A stretch of 64,000 bases of DNA from Melieria omissa (Eukaryota; Arthropoda; Insecta; Diptera; Ulidiidae). The stretch lies in assembly GCA_963971225.1 (NCBI GenBank), contig OZ020268.1, positions 108,030,330 through 108,094,329 of the forward strand, written 5' to 3'. Every line of letters starts with the position of its first letter. Position 1 is the stretch's first letter. Made by a program: the position numbers and the translations under genes. This document shows, piece after piece, positions 32,481 through 46,280 of the stretch. The notes below the pieces were generated by a model. It was not told where the DNA came from and made no database searches. It worked only from the letters and a program-made list of their open reading frames with translations.

Positions 32481-35400
32481 TATGATAAAGAAAAATGGTA
32501 AATATTTATTTTTGTTAAGTTAAATAATAAAACATTTTGGTCATATGGGGCACAGCTGTGCGGCTGTGCTAGCGAGATTTTCACTGACAGCATCAAACGT
32601 TATTAGCACAAATTCAAGAGAAGCATAGTTAATGCTGCTTGCTACGTTGGATTTGCCGATCTGTAAAATAATATCGGCTTAGGTTTGATATCAAATGAAA
32701 TAGAAAAAATTTCAAGGTCTCACGAATCGAGGCTTAGGCACATGGACTAAAAAAAAAGGTTAAATGGTGGTGGTGGTTCATTTCGCTTTATAAATTTTAT
32801 CTCATTAGTACAAAGAGTTTGCTAGTATTTATTCTCCTTGTAAAATATTTAATTTGAGCGGTTTAAAGTGTTTTAAAACCTCTCATACCTAAACGTAACT
32901 AAAAACAAATTATAATAAAAATATGGTTTTGATTTTGTATATGTTTCATTTCTCTATTGCAACTTTTTATGAAACTTTGCAATAAATTTTAATATTCTTC
33001 AACGAAATGTAACAGAAAACACTTGTTGTATTTTACCAATTTACTTTATAACTTTAATATAAGTTGAAAAATAAAAAGTCACTTATTAAAAGCAAGAATA
33101 TTTTTTTGATATTACAATTGAATAATTGATTCTTGGAATTTCGAAACGTCTAAAGAATCAAGTGCCTTCAACTGACAAAATTTAAGTTTGTCTGAAACCA
33201 CACATTGCTTCGCTGTAATATGGATAACACCTCGTATAAGAAAAACCGAGTACAACAAGTTGGAAGCCAGAAGTACTCAAAAAACTTCAACTAAACCATG
33301 GATCATTGGCTCATGTGAACCGTTTAAGTAGAATCATTTCAAAGAAGTTAATCGAGTTGAAAGGATATGAAATTATTTTTATAATTTTCCTGTTGATTTG
33401 GTGTACATTTTTTGGGAATTGTATAAAAAAACTGGAGCAGTCAGTTGACTATAGGAAGATATAAGAAATTATTTATTTGAATTTGGTGCTTAATAAACTT
33501 GCTTTACATAAGGAACAATGACAGTTTTTAGTTTCCACTGAAGCTGATATTTTTAGCTAATTTTCTCTGTCTATGTTTATTCTTTTAATGACTTTAGTGT
33601 TTGGTGCTTTCAACCAAGTTTTAAAATTCAGTCAAAAACAGTCACAAAATTGTACAAATATTACTGGCACAAGGCTAGAAGAGAATAGACGTTTTTCAGC
33701 TCTGCTTTCTTCATTTGCCTTACCGAACTATCATCTCTAAATATCAGCGATAAAGCCAGGTTTATAACGAAATCTTCATGGTTTCTAGTGGACAGAGAGA
33801 GTCTCTGTCGCCAGTTTTAAAGTCATTGCCGTACATTCTTTATTATTGTTATTTAAAAAAAAAGAATAAAAATTAAGAATAAAGAATAATTAATAAAGAA
33901 TCAATCTATATATCTATTTATCTATCTGTCGCCATCTACTGTCATATTACAGTGAGCCATAAGTTGTGCCTAATTGAGCTTTTCACATGGTAGGCTGCCA
34001 CTCCAACCTAAGCTAACTTAGTGGTACAAGATATTCCGAACCTGGGGTTTCTTAAGTTAATGGCTTTCTGTTAATGGTTAGCAGAATTTACATAGGATTT
34101 GCATAATTAATTAATTAAATTAATTTAATTTAATTAATTTAATTCCCAGTTAACATATTCAGTAAAAAAAACTACTACAAAAACAGTTAAAAAATTATAT
34201 GTTTGGTTTCATTTGTATGCCTTTTGCTTTAAAGCTTCTCATCGTTTAAGGATCTTATTTGAAAGCGAAAAGTACTCAAGCTGTTGCGCTCATTGCATGC
34301 GTTTTCACGACCATAAGTTCGGCCTTTGATAGCATCTATTTGACGCCAACATCTAATCAAGATTTGCCTTTGAGCTTCTGGCCTCTGTGGCCACTTAAAC
34401 TTGGATAACATTGCTCTGACGTTAAATACGCTCGGCCAACGTGCGCTGGCGGGTGCCTGCAAAAGCATTTAATTCATTTAAAATTGTAGCCACACGCGCT
34501 TCATTCGGCAGGACTCTGCTGCGCTGCTGGTAGACGTTGGCCCGCATGCAAAGTGCAGGGCGCAGAGTGGAAGCGTTTTACGCGATATTGGCGCAGCGTC
34601 TGTTGTAATTAAGTAATTATTTTTTTACGACTGCATTTTTGTTGTTCTTGCTGTTTTGCTTTGCCACCGTTTCGTCGGTTATATGTGGTTGTGTGCTGTT
34701 GTTGGTTTTGTTTGTGTGTGTGTGTGTTTGGCATCAAGGCCATTTCATTTCATTAACACATCTTCATGCTGTGTGCGGACTTTTTGAAATGTTTTTTTTA
34801 TTTTTTGTATTTTTTTTAATGTTTTGTTCGTAAAATTCGGAAAATGCGATGCTTTCTATCTAATTACAGGATTATAAAACGTTGGCATAAGGATGTAGGA
34901 GGGAAAGCAATCATTTGAGGAATGTCAGAAATGTGGGGCAAAAAGCAAAAGCAAACACAAAGTTGAAGAGATTTTTCTGAATGAATGTAAATGGTAGAAA
35001 AAATACTACAAAGATGTACCGAAGAGAAGATGAAAATGTAAGGAGAAGCAAGAAAAAAGCCAAACAGGAAAGGCAACACTTCATTGACCAAACGGTCATT
35101 AGAGTGACGCCGACGAATGCGTGTTGACAGCGGTGCGCGTTAATGAGCGTTGACAACATTGAGTATGCGGGAATTTTTTTGATTTTTCCTTACTTTGTCT
35201 TTATTTTGGTTTTTTAGTTTCATTTTCTTTTTACACATTTACTCTTATGTCTGCTGTCTTTGGCCAATTTTTTTTTAAAAGGTTTTTGTTTTTTTTTGTT
35301 TCTTGCTGCGGAAATTGAAGTCAGCAACAAATGTGCTTTGTTGTTGTGGCGCTTTGTCTTGAACAAAGCATTGCACGACCTTGATAACGCCCCACTGCTG

Positions 35401-38400
35401 CTGCTGTTAGACGCCTTTCGCGCGCTAAGCGCGCAACGACGCACGTCAACAGCTCCCGTCAACGGAGGCGTATACGCAACATTGGCTGTACAATGATTTA
35501 ATTGTAAGTCACACGGTAGCAGCGGCGCTGTGCTGCTGTGAATTTTGAAATGTTGCGCTAAATAACGACGATGCCGAGCTGGCAGCTGAGAAAATTGAGC
35601 AGGGACGCTGTGAAAAGTAGAGGCAAAGCGAGCGGTTTGGTTATTTGTCATGGCAGGCACGCGTATGGATCGTCTGGGTGTGGGCGCTCATGTTGTTGCT
35701 TTCGTGTAATTGTGGTTATTTGCTTGGTAATGGGATATAACGGGAATTGTTTTGTTGTTGTTGTTGTTTTTCCGTCACTTTGTATCTATGGATTTTTCAC
35801 ATTGTTGTGTGTGTGTGTGTGTGTGTGTTGTGTCCCGACACTGATTTAGTTGAATTTTCTTGCGCTTTACTTTAACTTATTTTATGTGCTAATTTATGTG
35901 GTAGTTGTTGTTGTTCCACAGCAACCGTTGCTGCCCACATATTCCGGCTTAAGAGTGAATTGCCTTTTAGCCAGATTTGCTTTGTGCTATTTTTCGTTAG
36001 GGTTTTATTTTTGTTTGTATCTATTCGACTTTCGGTTGTGCTGCGGTGCCAGTTGGCGAGGATTTTCTTGCGTTTCGCTTCAATTCTTCGTTAACTTGGG
36101 TGCCAATTGTATGCGAATGTGTGTGTGCGTGTGTGTGTGGCTGTTTGGCTGAGACACATTTCAACGGCAACCACACATCTGACACACTTTAACGCGCGCA
36201 CACACACAGAAACACAGAAACAAAGAATTCCCACAGTCGTATGTGTGGTTCCTCACTTGTCCACCTCACCAACACTCACACCTCGCACACTCACACACAC
36301 AGATACATGCTGCTTTTATATTTGTGCTTTGCGTTATTTTAATTTCAATTTCCTACAACTTTGGCCCATTGCCTTTGGCCACGTCCAAGTTCACTTCGAT
36401 TCAACGAGTACACACACTCGCGGTGCCACACCGCACTGTGACCGCTTATCCCGCTGCGGCAAGCGTACTTCTTAAGCCGCTTACCATTTCATTTACATAA
36501 TTCGCGCGTAATAAAGGATTATTTTCGTTTGCTGCACGCTGAAAATTTCGCTGCTCGCACAAATTGATGCGTTTCGCTTTAACGACGTACACCACCACCG
36601 TACATTTCGCACGCACACACACGCCCACACTTACACTCGAACACTGGCTGCTGGCGCTGGCTATTACATACACCTAAAAATGCGCTGCGTGTGTAGCACG
36701 TCTTCCGTATGCCCATCCGTTACAGTACGCGTTCTAATAAGTACTAAAAGTATCTTAGAAACCCGTCGTCGCTTAAACCCCGAAAAAGTCGAGTGATTGC
36801 CGCTGGCCTCCTTTGCCGCTCAGCCGCCAAACGGGCTGCCGTTGTCGAGTTTGCTGTCGTCGTTGTTGTTGTTGTTGTAGTTCTGGCAGCTACATCGTCA
36901 ACAGCATCCATGTTCGTTTAAGTGAACGAGGCAGCCAGCCGCCGAGCAGCTTGGCTGCCGGAGCTGCAAAGGACCAACAACAGCAGCAGCAGCAGCAGGA
37001 AGAGCAACATTTGCACTTCCCCCTCGCCACGTTGTTGTGCAGCTTCCGCTTTGCCAGTTAACACATCACAAAACGCTCAACGCGTCAGCTATGCAGCCTC
37101 CAACACTTTGGTACTCTCCCTGCAACGCGGGCGCTCGCATTCTCTACTATTTTGTCGTTATCCTGGCAGCCTGCACCTGGGTCCATGCAGCATCCGAGCA
37201 TCCGCTCGTCTGTAGCGCACACACGAACCGCACTCGCCTTCTACAGCAGCCGAAGTGCAAATGTACTAAAAGTCTGCTAAAGCACGCTTACTGCTGTTCT
37301 AAGTGGAGCGAAGGCATTCGCAAACAACAGGCGCCGTGTGTGTGTGTGTGTATGTGTGCTGCTGTATGCCTTGTGAACGTTACTGACCTAGTAACCGTTT
37401 TTCGAGTTCAAGCCATGCGGTTGCGCTCTGTTGCATTGTTTTTTTGTTGTGGCGTATTTTTTGTACTTTTTTCTGTTATTCTTTTTAATTTTTTAATTGT
37501 AGCTGAAAGGGTTTTTTGCGCTTCAAAAATAGAAAAAAATTTGAAACAAAAGAAATTTTGTGGGAATTTGTGTAGTTAAACTTTTATTAAAAATTATACG
37601 TTTTTACAAATTGAGAAAATGTTTTCAGGCCTTGGCTTCTAGTTTTCAGACGTTTTATTTAGCTGGTCACAATCAGTGCTCAGTCGACTTGGTGCCTTTA
37701 AATCATTTTAACTAAGAGTGAAAAGATATTATGGGCTGAGTTGAGCTATTCCTGTCAATTAAGCATTCCTGCAGCTCGTCATTAAGTAATCATTCTTTAT
37801 TTATCTCATCAATACAATTTCTTGACCTGTGTGACCTACTCAAACTGATTAAATTAAATTAAATAAATTTGAAAATGTTTCAACTACTTCAATAAACCTA
37901 ATAAATAATAAATAAAATAAATAAAATAGTAAAAAATAAATAATAAAAAATTAATAAACTGTATGCCTGTATTACCTGTTGTTATTACCGTTAGCCGTTT
38001 TACTATACTATCATCAAATGTTGCAAGTTTCTATTTGTTCTCTATTACAAAATGTTCCTTCTCCCATTTACAGCCGCTGAGTTCTCTCAGCAAATCTCTC
38101 TGTTTACTTTTCGGCAAATATTCAACCAGGATGAACCAGCCCACTTTTGTTCTCATACCTTGGCACAAAATACTGGGATTTTTTTATCCGCAGCCAACAC
38201 ACTCTGCACACTCTCTCAATTGTGTGCTCTCTCTGTTTCTTCCTTCTGTCTCTCTGTTTTGCTACGAGCGAAACTAAATGATACAAACAGCTGTAATACA
38301 CCTGCGGAAGTGTGTTGTCGTTGAGTCAGCGGTGGTGAAGTACAATTTTGCACTCTACAGTTGACAATTACTATGTGTGGTGAGAAAACGAAATGTTAGG

Positions 38401-38989
38401 CAGCTTAAATAAATTCAAATTAAAGGTTAAAAATGTATGACCTATTGTCATCAGCAACATAAATTAAACAGAATAAATTTTCAAACCCGAAGCAAAACCA
38501 TAGCAAAGTTTTGGCCATTTTTCTAACATTCACATTGCATAAGCATCATTGCGTTCAGCCAACGATATATGAATATTTTTCTTTAAATTAACTCAAAGTT
38601 GACATTGAAATTCATTGGCAAAAACGCATTCAATCGTCCTCAAATTTTGCTTTTGAAATTCAAAGTCCAAGTCATATTAAACGTAATAGAAAATCTAATA
38701 AACACAGAAATGCTCAACATATTTTTATATGAAAAATTTTGAAACGAATATTTGTATGGACTTTCAATACATAAAAATGTTTTCAATATAAAATGCAAAA
38801 AGTTTCGGTTTCGGCCAATAGTTGGCCATATGTTCGAAATCGACTTAACTTGACCGAAACCCTTATTTTGCGGCTGAATCAAAACCAAATATTCAGTCGG
38901 ACATAAATCATAGCAACTACAAACTGAAATCCCATCAAAAAATATAAACCCATTGCAAAATATCACATAACTATTGGTCACATCAAATG
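32481..38989. other. Long gene-poor stretch
   Basis: AT-rich from 32480 to 34200 with TTAATT-type runs (34105-34145). From 34640 to 37400 there are TG/CA microsatellites (about 34711, 35808-35828, 36120-36138, 36290-36301, 37338-37353) and CAA/CAG runs (about 36855-36880, 36968-37000) in a more GC-balanced setting. 37600-38990 is AT-rich again. The open frame at 37037-37579 includes a hydrophobic, signal-like segment (ILYYFVVILAACTWVHA). It has no family match I recognise and runs into a CGTGTG microsatellite, so I do not call it. Confidence 0.4.
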
Positions 38990-40620
38990 GTAATACGTTG
39001 CTTCACATCACATAATATATAATCATAATACATCGTCTTTGAATCACATCGCATCAAATCATGCCACAACATATCATACCAACTCACATTACATTACATC
39101 GCAACACATCACATAACATCACATCACATTACGTCACATGACATAATATCACACCAATTTACATCACATAGCTTCACGTAACATGACACATCACGTCACG
39201 TCACATCACAACACAATATATTATATAACATCACAAAACAATATATTATATCACATCACATCGTCATTGAATCACATCGCATCAAATCATGTCACAACAT
39301 ATCATACCAACTCACATTACATTACATCGCAACACATCACATCACATCACATAACACCACATAACATAACATACCACAACATAACATAACATAACATCAC
39401 ATAACATCATATCACACCAATTTACATCACATCGCTCCACGTAACATGGCACATCACGTCACATCACAACACAATATATTATATCACATCACATCATATC
39501 ATATCACATAAAACCCAATCACATGAAATCAATTTACATCACATTGCATCAAATCATACGACAGCACATCAAATAACATTTCGTCAAAACACGTCAACGC
39601 GTACTAAACCACATCACATCACAACACATCACATCACATCACATCACATCACATCACATCACATCACATCACATCACATCACATCACATCACATCACATC
39701 ACATCACATCACATCACATCACATCACATCACATCACATCACATCACATCACATCACATCACATCACATCACATCACATCACATCACATCACATCACATC
39801 ACATCACATCACATCACATCACATCACATCACATCACATCACATCACATCACATCACATCACATCACATCACATCACATCACATCACATCACATCACATC
39901 ACATCACATCACATCACATCACATCACATCACATCACATCACATCACATCATATCATATCAAACCAATTTTCGACGCATCACATCATTAAGGTCACATTG
40001 CGTCAATAGCATATCAAACCACATTTCGTCAGAACACATCAACTCGTACTGAATCACATCAGATCACATCACATCACATCACATCACATCACATCACATC
40101 ACATCACATCACATCACATCACATCACATCACATCACATCACATCACATCATATCATATCACAATAATCCAACTCACATCACATGAATTCATATGACAGC
40201 AAATCGAATCACATTTCATCATTACACATCAATTCGTACTAAATCACATCACATCAAACCAACTTTCAATACATCACATCACCTTAGATCACATTGCGTC
40301 AAATCATATCACAGCACACCATATCCATTTCATCATAGTACGTCAACTCGTACTATATCACATCACATCGTTTCAATTCACATCGCATCGCATTTTATAA
40401 GCACATAAGATAATATAAAGTTACATTTCATCATACGACGTTAAATCGTATTCCATTATATCACATTACATGACAACAAACCAAGTTGCATCATTTCACT
40501 TTACATCACATCGTACTTCATCACCTCACGTCATCTTGAATCATATTTCGTCATAGCATTGCATTAAATCACATCACATCACATCACATCCACACAAATC
40601 CAATAAAAGTCAAATCAAGT
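38990..40620 (+). repeat. ACATC pentamer satellite, cluster 1
   Basis: Near-perfect (CACAT)n from about 39625 to 39949 and again about 40060-40150. Around these are degenerate stretches built from the same pentamer. Embedded is a longer recurring module: 'aaaccaa(c/t)tttc', then 'cattgcgtcaaatcatat', then 'cacatttcgtcata', then 'cacatcaactcgtact'. It is seen near 39535, 39955, 40165 and 40255. The satellite therefore has a pentamer level and a complex unit level. No coding meaning. Confidence 0.93.
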
Positions 40621-43370
40621 AAATGCAGATCATATTGAATGACGTCATAACAAGTCAAATGAAATGAAATAAAATCAAATCAAGTCAATGCAGATCATAT
40701 TGAATGACATCATAACAAGTTAAATGAAATGAAATAAAATCAAATCAAGTTAATACGAGTAACTCTACATCACAATAAATACTTAAAACAAATATAATGA
40801 AATCATTTTGCTTCATTTTATTTGCATTAATTTTTTTGCATAACCATATGCCACAGATTCTTCATAGTTGACGCTGTGACAAGAGAAAAATGTTGCTTTG
40901 TATACTAATGCGATAAAATAATTAGAAGCCGCAATATGCACAGCACAACACACATACACACACACACACACCTAATTCAATTTCCGAGCTTTTACTGTCG
41001 ACGCTAATGAAGTCAAATGGTTTCTACAGAGTGTTTAGGCAGCGGCGTCGCGACGTACAGAACTTTGGGGCACTTAGAAAGTTGCTGTTCTTGTGGAGAG
41101 AACACAACTTATCAGGTAATTAGTGTGAATATGTCAAGTAACTATGACGCACATTGCGAGCAGAAATGCCGTCAATAGAATTTACATTTCAATCACACAC
41201 CAAAGCAAAACTGTAGATTGGCGTCGCAGCTGTGCGCAAATTGGCATCGCTACACATGTGCGTGCGTGCGTGTGTGTGTGCAAGTATTTTTCCAATTTAG
41301 CACAGTTTTCTTTGGACAATTTCAATTTTAAAATATTTCAAATTACTACAAACACACACATAAAAACGCATACATGGTCGAGTGTAGAGAGCTGCAGCTA
41401 CAACTACAACTGCAGCAAAATGTAATCTCTTCAAGTGGCCACACATGTTGCCGACTAAAAATTGAAAATTTTCTGCTTTTTTCGAATTCAACTGCCCAAC
41501 TGCCAGTTCTCGTCCTTGCACTGCACACACATTCCAAGTGCGCATATTTTATGGATTTTATTTTATTCTTGACCGGCTTCGGCTGCTAACACGCACTGAC
41601 TGCTGCCGCACTCGCCCAGCACTGAGTGCCGATTGCCACCGGCCAAACGGACGGCGGCCAAGGATTATTTGTACAAGTGCGCCGGCCGCATGCACTTCTG
41701 AAGCTCATTTCTCAGCTGCGGTTAAGTGGCACTAAAAGAAGAATTTATGCCACTTTTTTGTGGCGAAAATTCCGTTTGTTTTTGCTTTGCGGCAGCTGAA
41801 AATTTGCCCAATCTGCAAAACGATCGAGCACGAGCGCCACTAATAAACATTGCACAATATTATTGTGCAATTTCTAATACTGATTTCTAAAATCATTGGT
41901 ACATATGTACTTATATTAATTGTGATTTGAAATTTGTTTGGTTGTATTCAAATAGATATTAAATATTTTGTCTTTGTATATGTGTATAAGTGGATGAGTG
42001 TGTGTACGTGTGTGTGTGAGTAAAATATGAAACGAATGTGCAACCAATATGACTGCATTAGCAATAATTATGGCCAATGCGAGCTGTGATAGTCATCTCA
42101 CGTACAGAAAATTGGTAATTGTTGTTGTTGTTGTTGTTGTTAGTGTAGCCTGTTAAGTAGCTCATGGCTTCGTTGCTATGAGCTGTGACAATTAGTTGTA
42201 GATATCCAATTTATCAAACATTCAATTCACCGAGCAACCTATTCCACAAAATATTTCACCATTACACAAAGCAAGACGTGGCCATGGTTGATTGTTTTAA
42301 TTTTCAAGTTGCTCAAAATTGTTGCAAAGTCTTTGTTTTACCAAAACTTCTCATCGATGTCTAAAAGACCTGTAAATAAAAAACAATTGTCAAGAAAATT
42401 TTCCAATCAGCTTAGAAACTGTAATAATTGCTCACTGCTAAAACTTGCAAAAGTTGAAACTAAAATTGCTCAAATAATAATTACATTATTTTCTCCTATA
42501 AATGTTTATAACATTCTGTAAATTTTCTGTCATTTCTGCTTGAAAAGGTTGCCATACAATGGTAGTAAATATTCACAATGCATATGTGAATGTATCGTTG
42601 TATGTGTGAGTATGTAAGCAATTTACATAACAGTTGCTCTTGCAGCCATGAAATGCGACTTAGGAGCACAAAATTTAGTAGACCGCCCACCTAATACAAT
42701 AAATTCTTTGCTTCATGTTGTAAATTGTTGGCAAGTCTTTCTGCAGAAAATTGTTGCCAACAAATATAGAAAAATAAAAAAATTAAATGGAAAGCACTCA
42801 TTGTATTTTTGATAATGTGCCAACATGAAAATTTTGAATATATGCAAAGGCAGAGTGAGAGTTTTTCATATTTGAATTCAACTGCGGCTCATGTTGCATT
42901 ATTTTTAGATTTGCGGAGTGAAGATGGCAACGTTTAAATAACACTTTATGGTAACACAAAATGTGCACCGAGTGCAATTTTATGCACAATTTGATATTTG
43001 ATATTTGATATTTTATTTTTTTTTATTTTACATCATTTATCTGCAATGATTTACAGAAAGTGATTGAAATATTTGACTGTGTTGATCCAATGATTCTACG
43101 AATTTTAGTGCTTTATTTCTGTAATTTATGGTCAGCACTTTCTGGCCGAGATTTTATGAATATGAAACTCAGTTTGAGATATTTTCTAGTTTAATTTACA
43201 GAAAATTATTGAAACACTCAAGGGTCCTAGGAATTGTAGTGATGTGTTTTTCAATTTAATATCAGCAAATCACAACATTTGTATGCGGAGGCTTTTATGG
43301 AGCAATTTAGGTGTGAAGAGATGACTTTCCCTTTTCTAACCAATGCTCCGATACCAGGAACAATTACTTT
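40621..43370. other. Spacer between the two ACATC satellite clusters
   Basis: 40600-40770 holds degenerate 'aaatcaagt' duplications ('gcagatcatattgaatga' at about 40625 and 40692). CA runs lie near 40940-40970 and a GTT run at 42120-42140. The 41570-41710 stretch is GC-richer without a coding signature. No gene called. Confidence 0.45.
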
Positions 43371-44845
43371 AGTTTAAGTATTTCACATGACATCACATCA
43401 TATCACATCACATCACATCACATCACATCACATCACATCACATCACATAAAATCACATCAAATCACATTACATCACATCACATCACATCAAATCACATTA
43501 CATTACATCACATCTTAACTTAACTTAACTATCAACACATTACATCTTTTGGGATCATATTGAATCAAATCATATCACAGCACATCAAATCACATTTCGT
43601 CATAGCACATCAACTCCTAGAAAATCACATCACATCGTATCAATTCACATCGCATTGCATTTTATTAGCACATTAGATCATATCAAATTACATTTCATCA
43701 TACATGGTTAACCCTCGGATGGACTTTGTCGTCTGGCCAGACGAAATGGTTAAAAAAAATAAAAAAAATCACAGATTTATTTCCTTTTTACAGTGTATTT
43801 GTGAGTAACTAAGTAAGTATATATAAACATAATTTATATATAAATTGTAAAAAGCCTCACCCAGATTTCGTCTGGGTCGCATCAAATCAAACCAAATCAC
43901 ATGGCGTCGCTTTACATCACATTAAATAATATTATTTAAATAATATAACAGCACATCAAATCACATTTCGTCAGAACACATCAACTCGTACTAAACCACA
44001 TCACATCGCATTTCATCACGTCACAACACTTTGCACCACAACACATCACATCACATCGCATCACATCACATCATATCACATCACAACAAATTAACTAATA
44101 TCACATAATGTCGTATCAAATCATATGACAGCACATCAAATTACACTTCATCATTACACATCCACTTGTACTAAATTACAGCACATCACATAAAATCACA
44201 TCACATCGCATAACATCATATTATAATATCACATCGCATCACAACATATCACATTACATTACATCACATCTTATCAAACTTTCAACACATCACATCATTT
44301 TAGTTCATATTGCATCAAATCATATCACAGCATATCATATCACATTTCGTCATAGCATATCAACTCGTACTAAATCAGACCACATCGTTTCAATTCACAT
44401 CGCATTGCATCTTATAAGCACTTTGGATTATATCAAATTATATTTCATCAAACGAGGTTAAATGGTTTTTCATTACATCACATCACATGACAACAAACCA
44501 AGTTGCATCATTTTTATTTACATCACATCGTATCACATCACCTCACGTCATCTCGAGTTATATTTCGTCATAGCATTGCATTATATCACATCATATCACA
44601 TCATATCAAACCCAATTTCAACATATCACATCACTTTAGATCACTTTGCAGCAAATCATATGACTGCACATCAACTCCTACTAAATCACATCACATCGTT
44701 TCAATTCACATCGCATTGCATCACATCACATGACAACAAACCAAGTTGCATCATTTCTATTTACATCACATCGTATCACATCACCTCACGTCATCTGGAA
44801 TTATATTTCGTCATAGCATTACATCACATCACATCAGAAACCAGA
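43371..44845 (+). repeat. ACATC pentamer satellite, cluster 2
   Basis: Pentamer run at about 43385-43450, then several copies of the same complex module as cluster 1: near 43515-43715, 43930-44010, 44095-44180, 44265-44470 and 44590-44710. One module copy matches cluster 1 over more than 300 bp (40250-40590 against 44255-44600), including 'gacaacaaaccaagttgcatcat'. A piggyBac-like fragment interrupts it at 43712. Confidence 0.9.
43712..43881. mobile_element. TTAA-adjacent piggyBac-like fragment
   Basis: The left end is TTAA (43708-43711) followed by CCCTCGGATGGAC, then the palindrome GTCTGGCCAGAC (43731-43742) and GAAAT. The right side has the inverted counterpart ATTTCGTCTGG but then runs into satellite without a TTAA end. 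The outer right terminus is therefore missing. The design (TTAACCCT plus GTCTGGCCAGAC) resembles the 1.87-kb element at 23348. Confidence 0.6.
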
Positions 44846-46280
44846 AGGAATCAGCTGTAAGACACAACAACTTTCATTCTTTATTCATGCGTAACTTATT
44901 ATTCTTTCAAAAGCGTTGGTACTACAAGCGTGTAGTCCATTGATTATGGATTGTATTGAACAAAGAGCTGATGCTGAAATAAAACAAATTTAGAGTAAAG
45001 TAAGATGATACAAAGGAATGCTTTGGCTGAATGACTGTAATCGAGGATGAGTTACTGGACATCGAGCTGTCAACATGTTTCTCTACACAAAAGCGTCGCG
45101 ACGGACCTGCTAAAGAGATTCAGAGTCTTTGGGAAATTGTATGTCAAGCGTTGCCTATTGAAGGCTGTCAAATAATCCAATAGTGAAGCTGGCTTCAATT
45201 AGTTGCTAGACCGGGCACTAGTTGGTCAAAAAGGAAGCGATAGCCGAGGTACAATTGACAGCCATGTCTACATACCTGTGTCCATACCTAACAGATTGTT
45301 CCAATAGAGAAAAAAAACGCCCATGAGGCTCCACAGTTACTAGCGGCAGCACCTGCACCTTGTCGCCAGTGCTGATGGACGGAGGCAATTCTATGATCAA
45401 AGGAATTTCATGCTCACAGCATTGAACAAGGCAAATCGAAGCACGTCTCAACTATGCTCATGTGTGTGTGTGTGTGTGTGCACTATGTGGAATGGGAACC
45501 AACGCATATTTCTCTACTTATGCGCAAAACTTTTCAAAGCGCTGTCAACTGCGAATTTCACTTTCTGCTTTTCAGTTTCTATGTGTTTTTGTTTAAATAT
45601 TGGTTTTTTTTCCATTTACTTATTTTTTTGTGTATTATTGTGGCAAAGTTTTGCCTTCCGTTTGGTTCGGTTCGGCATTGTTATGCCTTGTTTTCGCCGC
45701 TGCCTTGTTGCATGGCCAATAACTTTCCCAATAAAGACACAGAAGTCACACCAACACAACTTTTTGACACTTTCAAATTTCATTTGATTTATTTAGCAAT
45801 TTTGTATTATTTATTTGTGAAAAAAAAATTGTGTGTCATATATTCGGCAAACACTCCAAATTACTTCGTTGTATGTACATAGATATGTACATATATACGA
45901 GCAACGACAGAAATATAAAATTTAGCCGCAATTTGCAACCCATGTCAAAAATTTCAACATATGTACACACACATTCAAAAACTTCAGGGAAGTGAAAAAA
46001 ATAAATAAATTAATGGAAAATTTGTGAAAAATAAACTTGAAACACGTGAGAAATGCAAAAGTGTTTATATTTTTATATGTGTGTACGTGTACATAGGTAT
46101 ATATGTACAGTATGTGTTCTGTTTGAGTTTGTAAAAAAAAATTTATAAAAAGCTTTTAGGCGAATTCGTGTTTGACGATAAACTTTTTAAGGTGAAATCA
46201 ATTTAACGCATTTATGCCAAAAATTCAATTTTAACTGAAAAATACTCAACGCACACATATGCATTCTTTGTCTGTATGTA
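44846..46280. other. Spacer between satellite and mariner
   Basis: Apart from the minus-strand frame at 45218-45451, I see only a GT microsatellite (45460-45480) and AT-rich sequence with TA/TG runs. Confidence 0.45.
45218..45451 (-). other. Unidentified open frame or exon-like segment
   Basis: A 77-codon minus-strand frame with non-repetitive composition (CEHEIPLIIELPPSISTGDK ... LPLVTVEPHG). Two GGTATG donor-like sites follow near its end. I do not recognise a family. It could be a transposon fragment or an exon. Nothing in the neighbouring sequence supports either clearly. Confidence 0.25.

Noticed and set aside
34229..34468. 79-codon minus-strand frame
   Set aside because: No family signature, no splice support, neighbouring frames equally open.
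37037..37579. 180-codon frame with a signal-like hydrophobic segment
   Set aside because: No known domain, runs through a CGTGTG microsatellite, biased composition.
38990..40620. Possible CRISPR-like array of short repeats
   Set aside because: Eukaryotic pentamer satellite without regular unique spacers.
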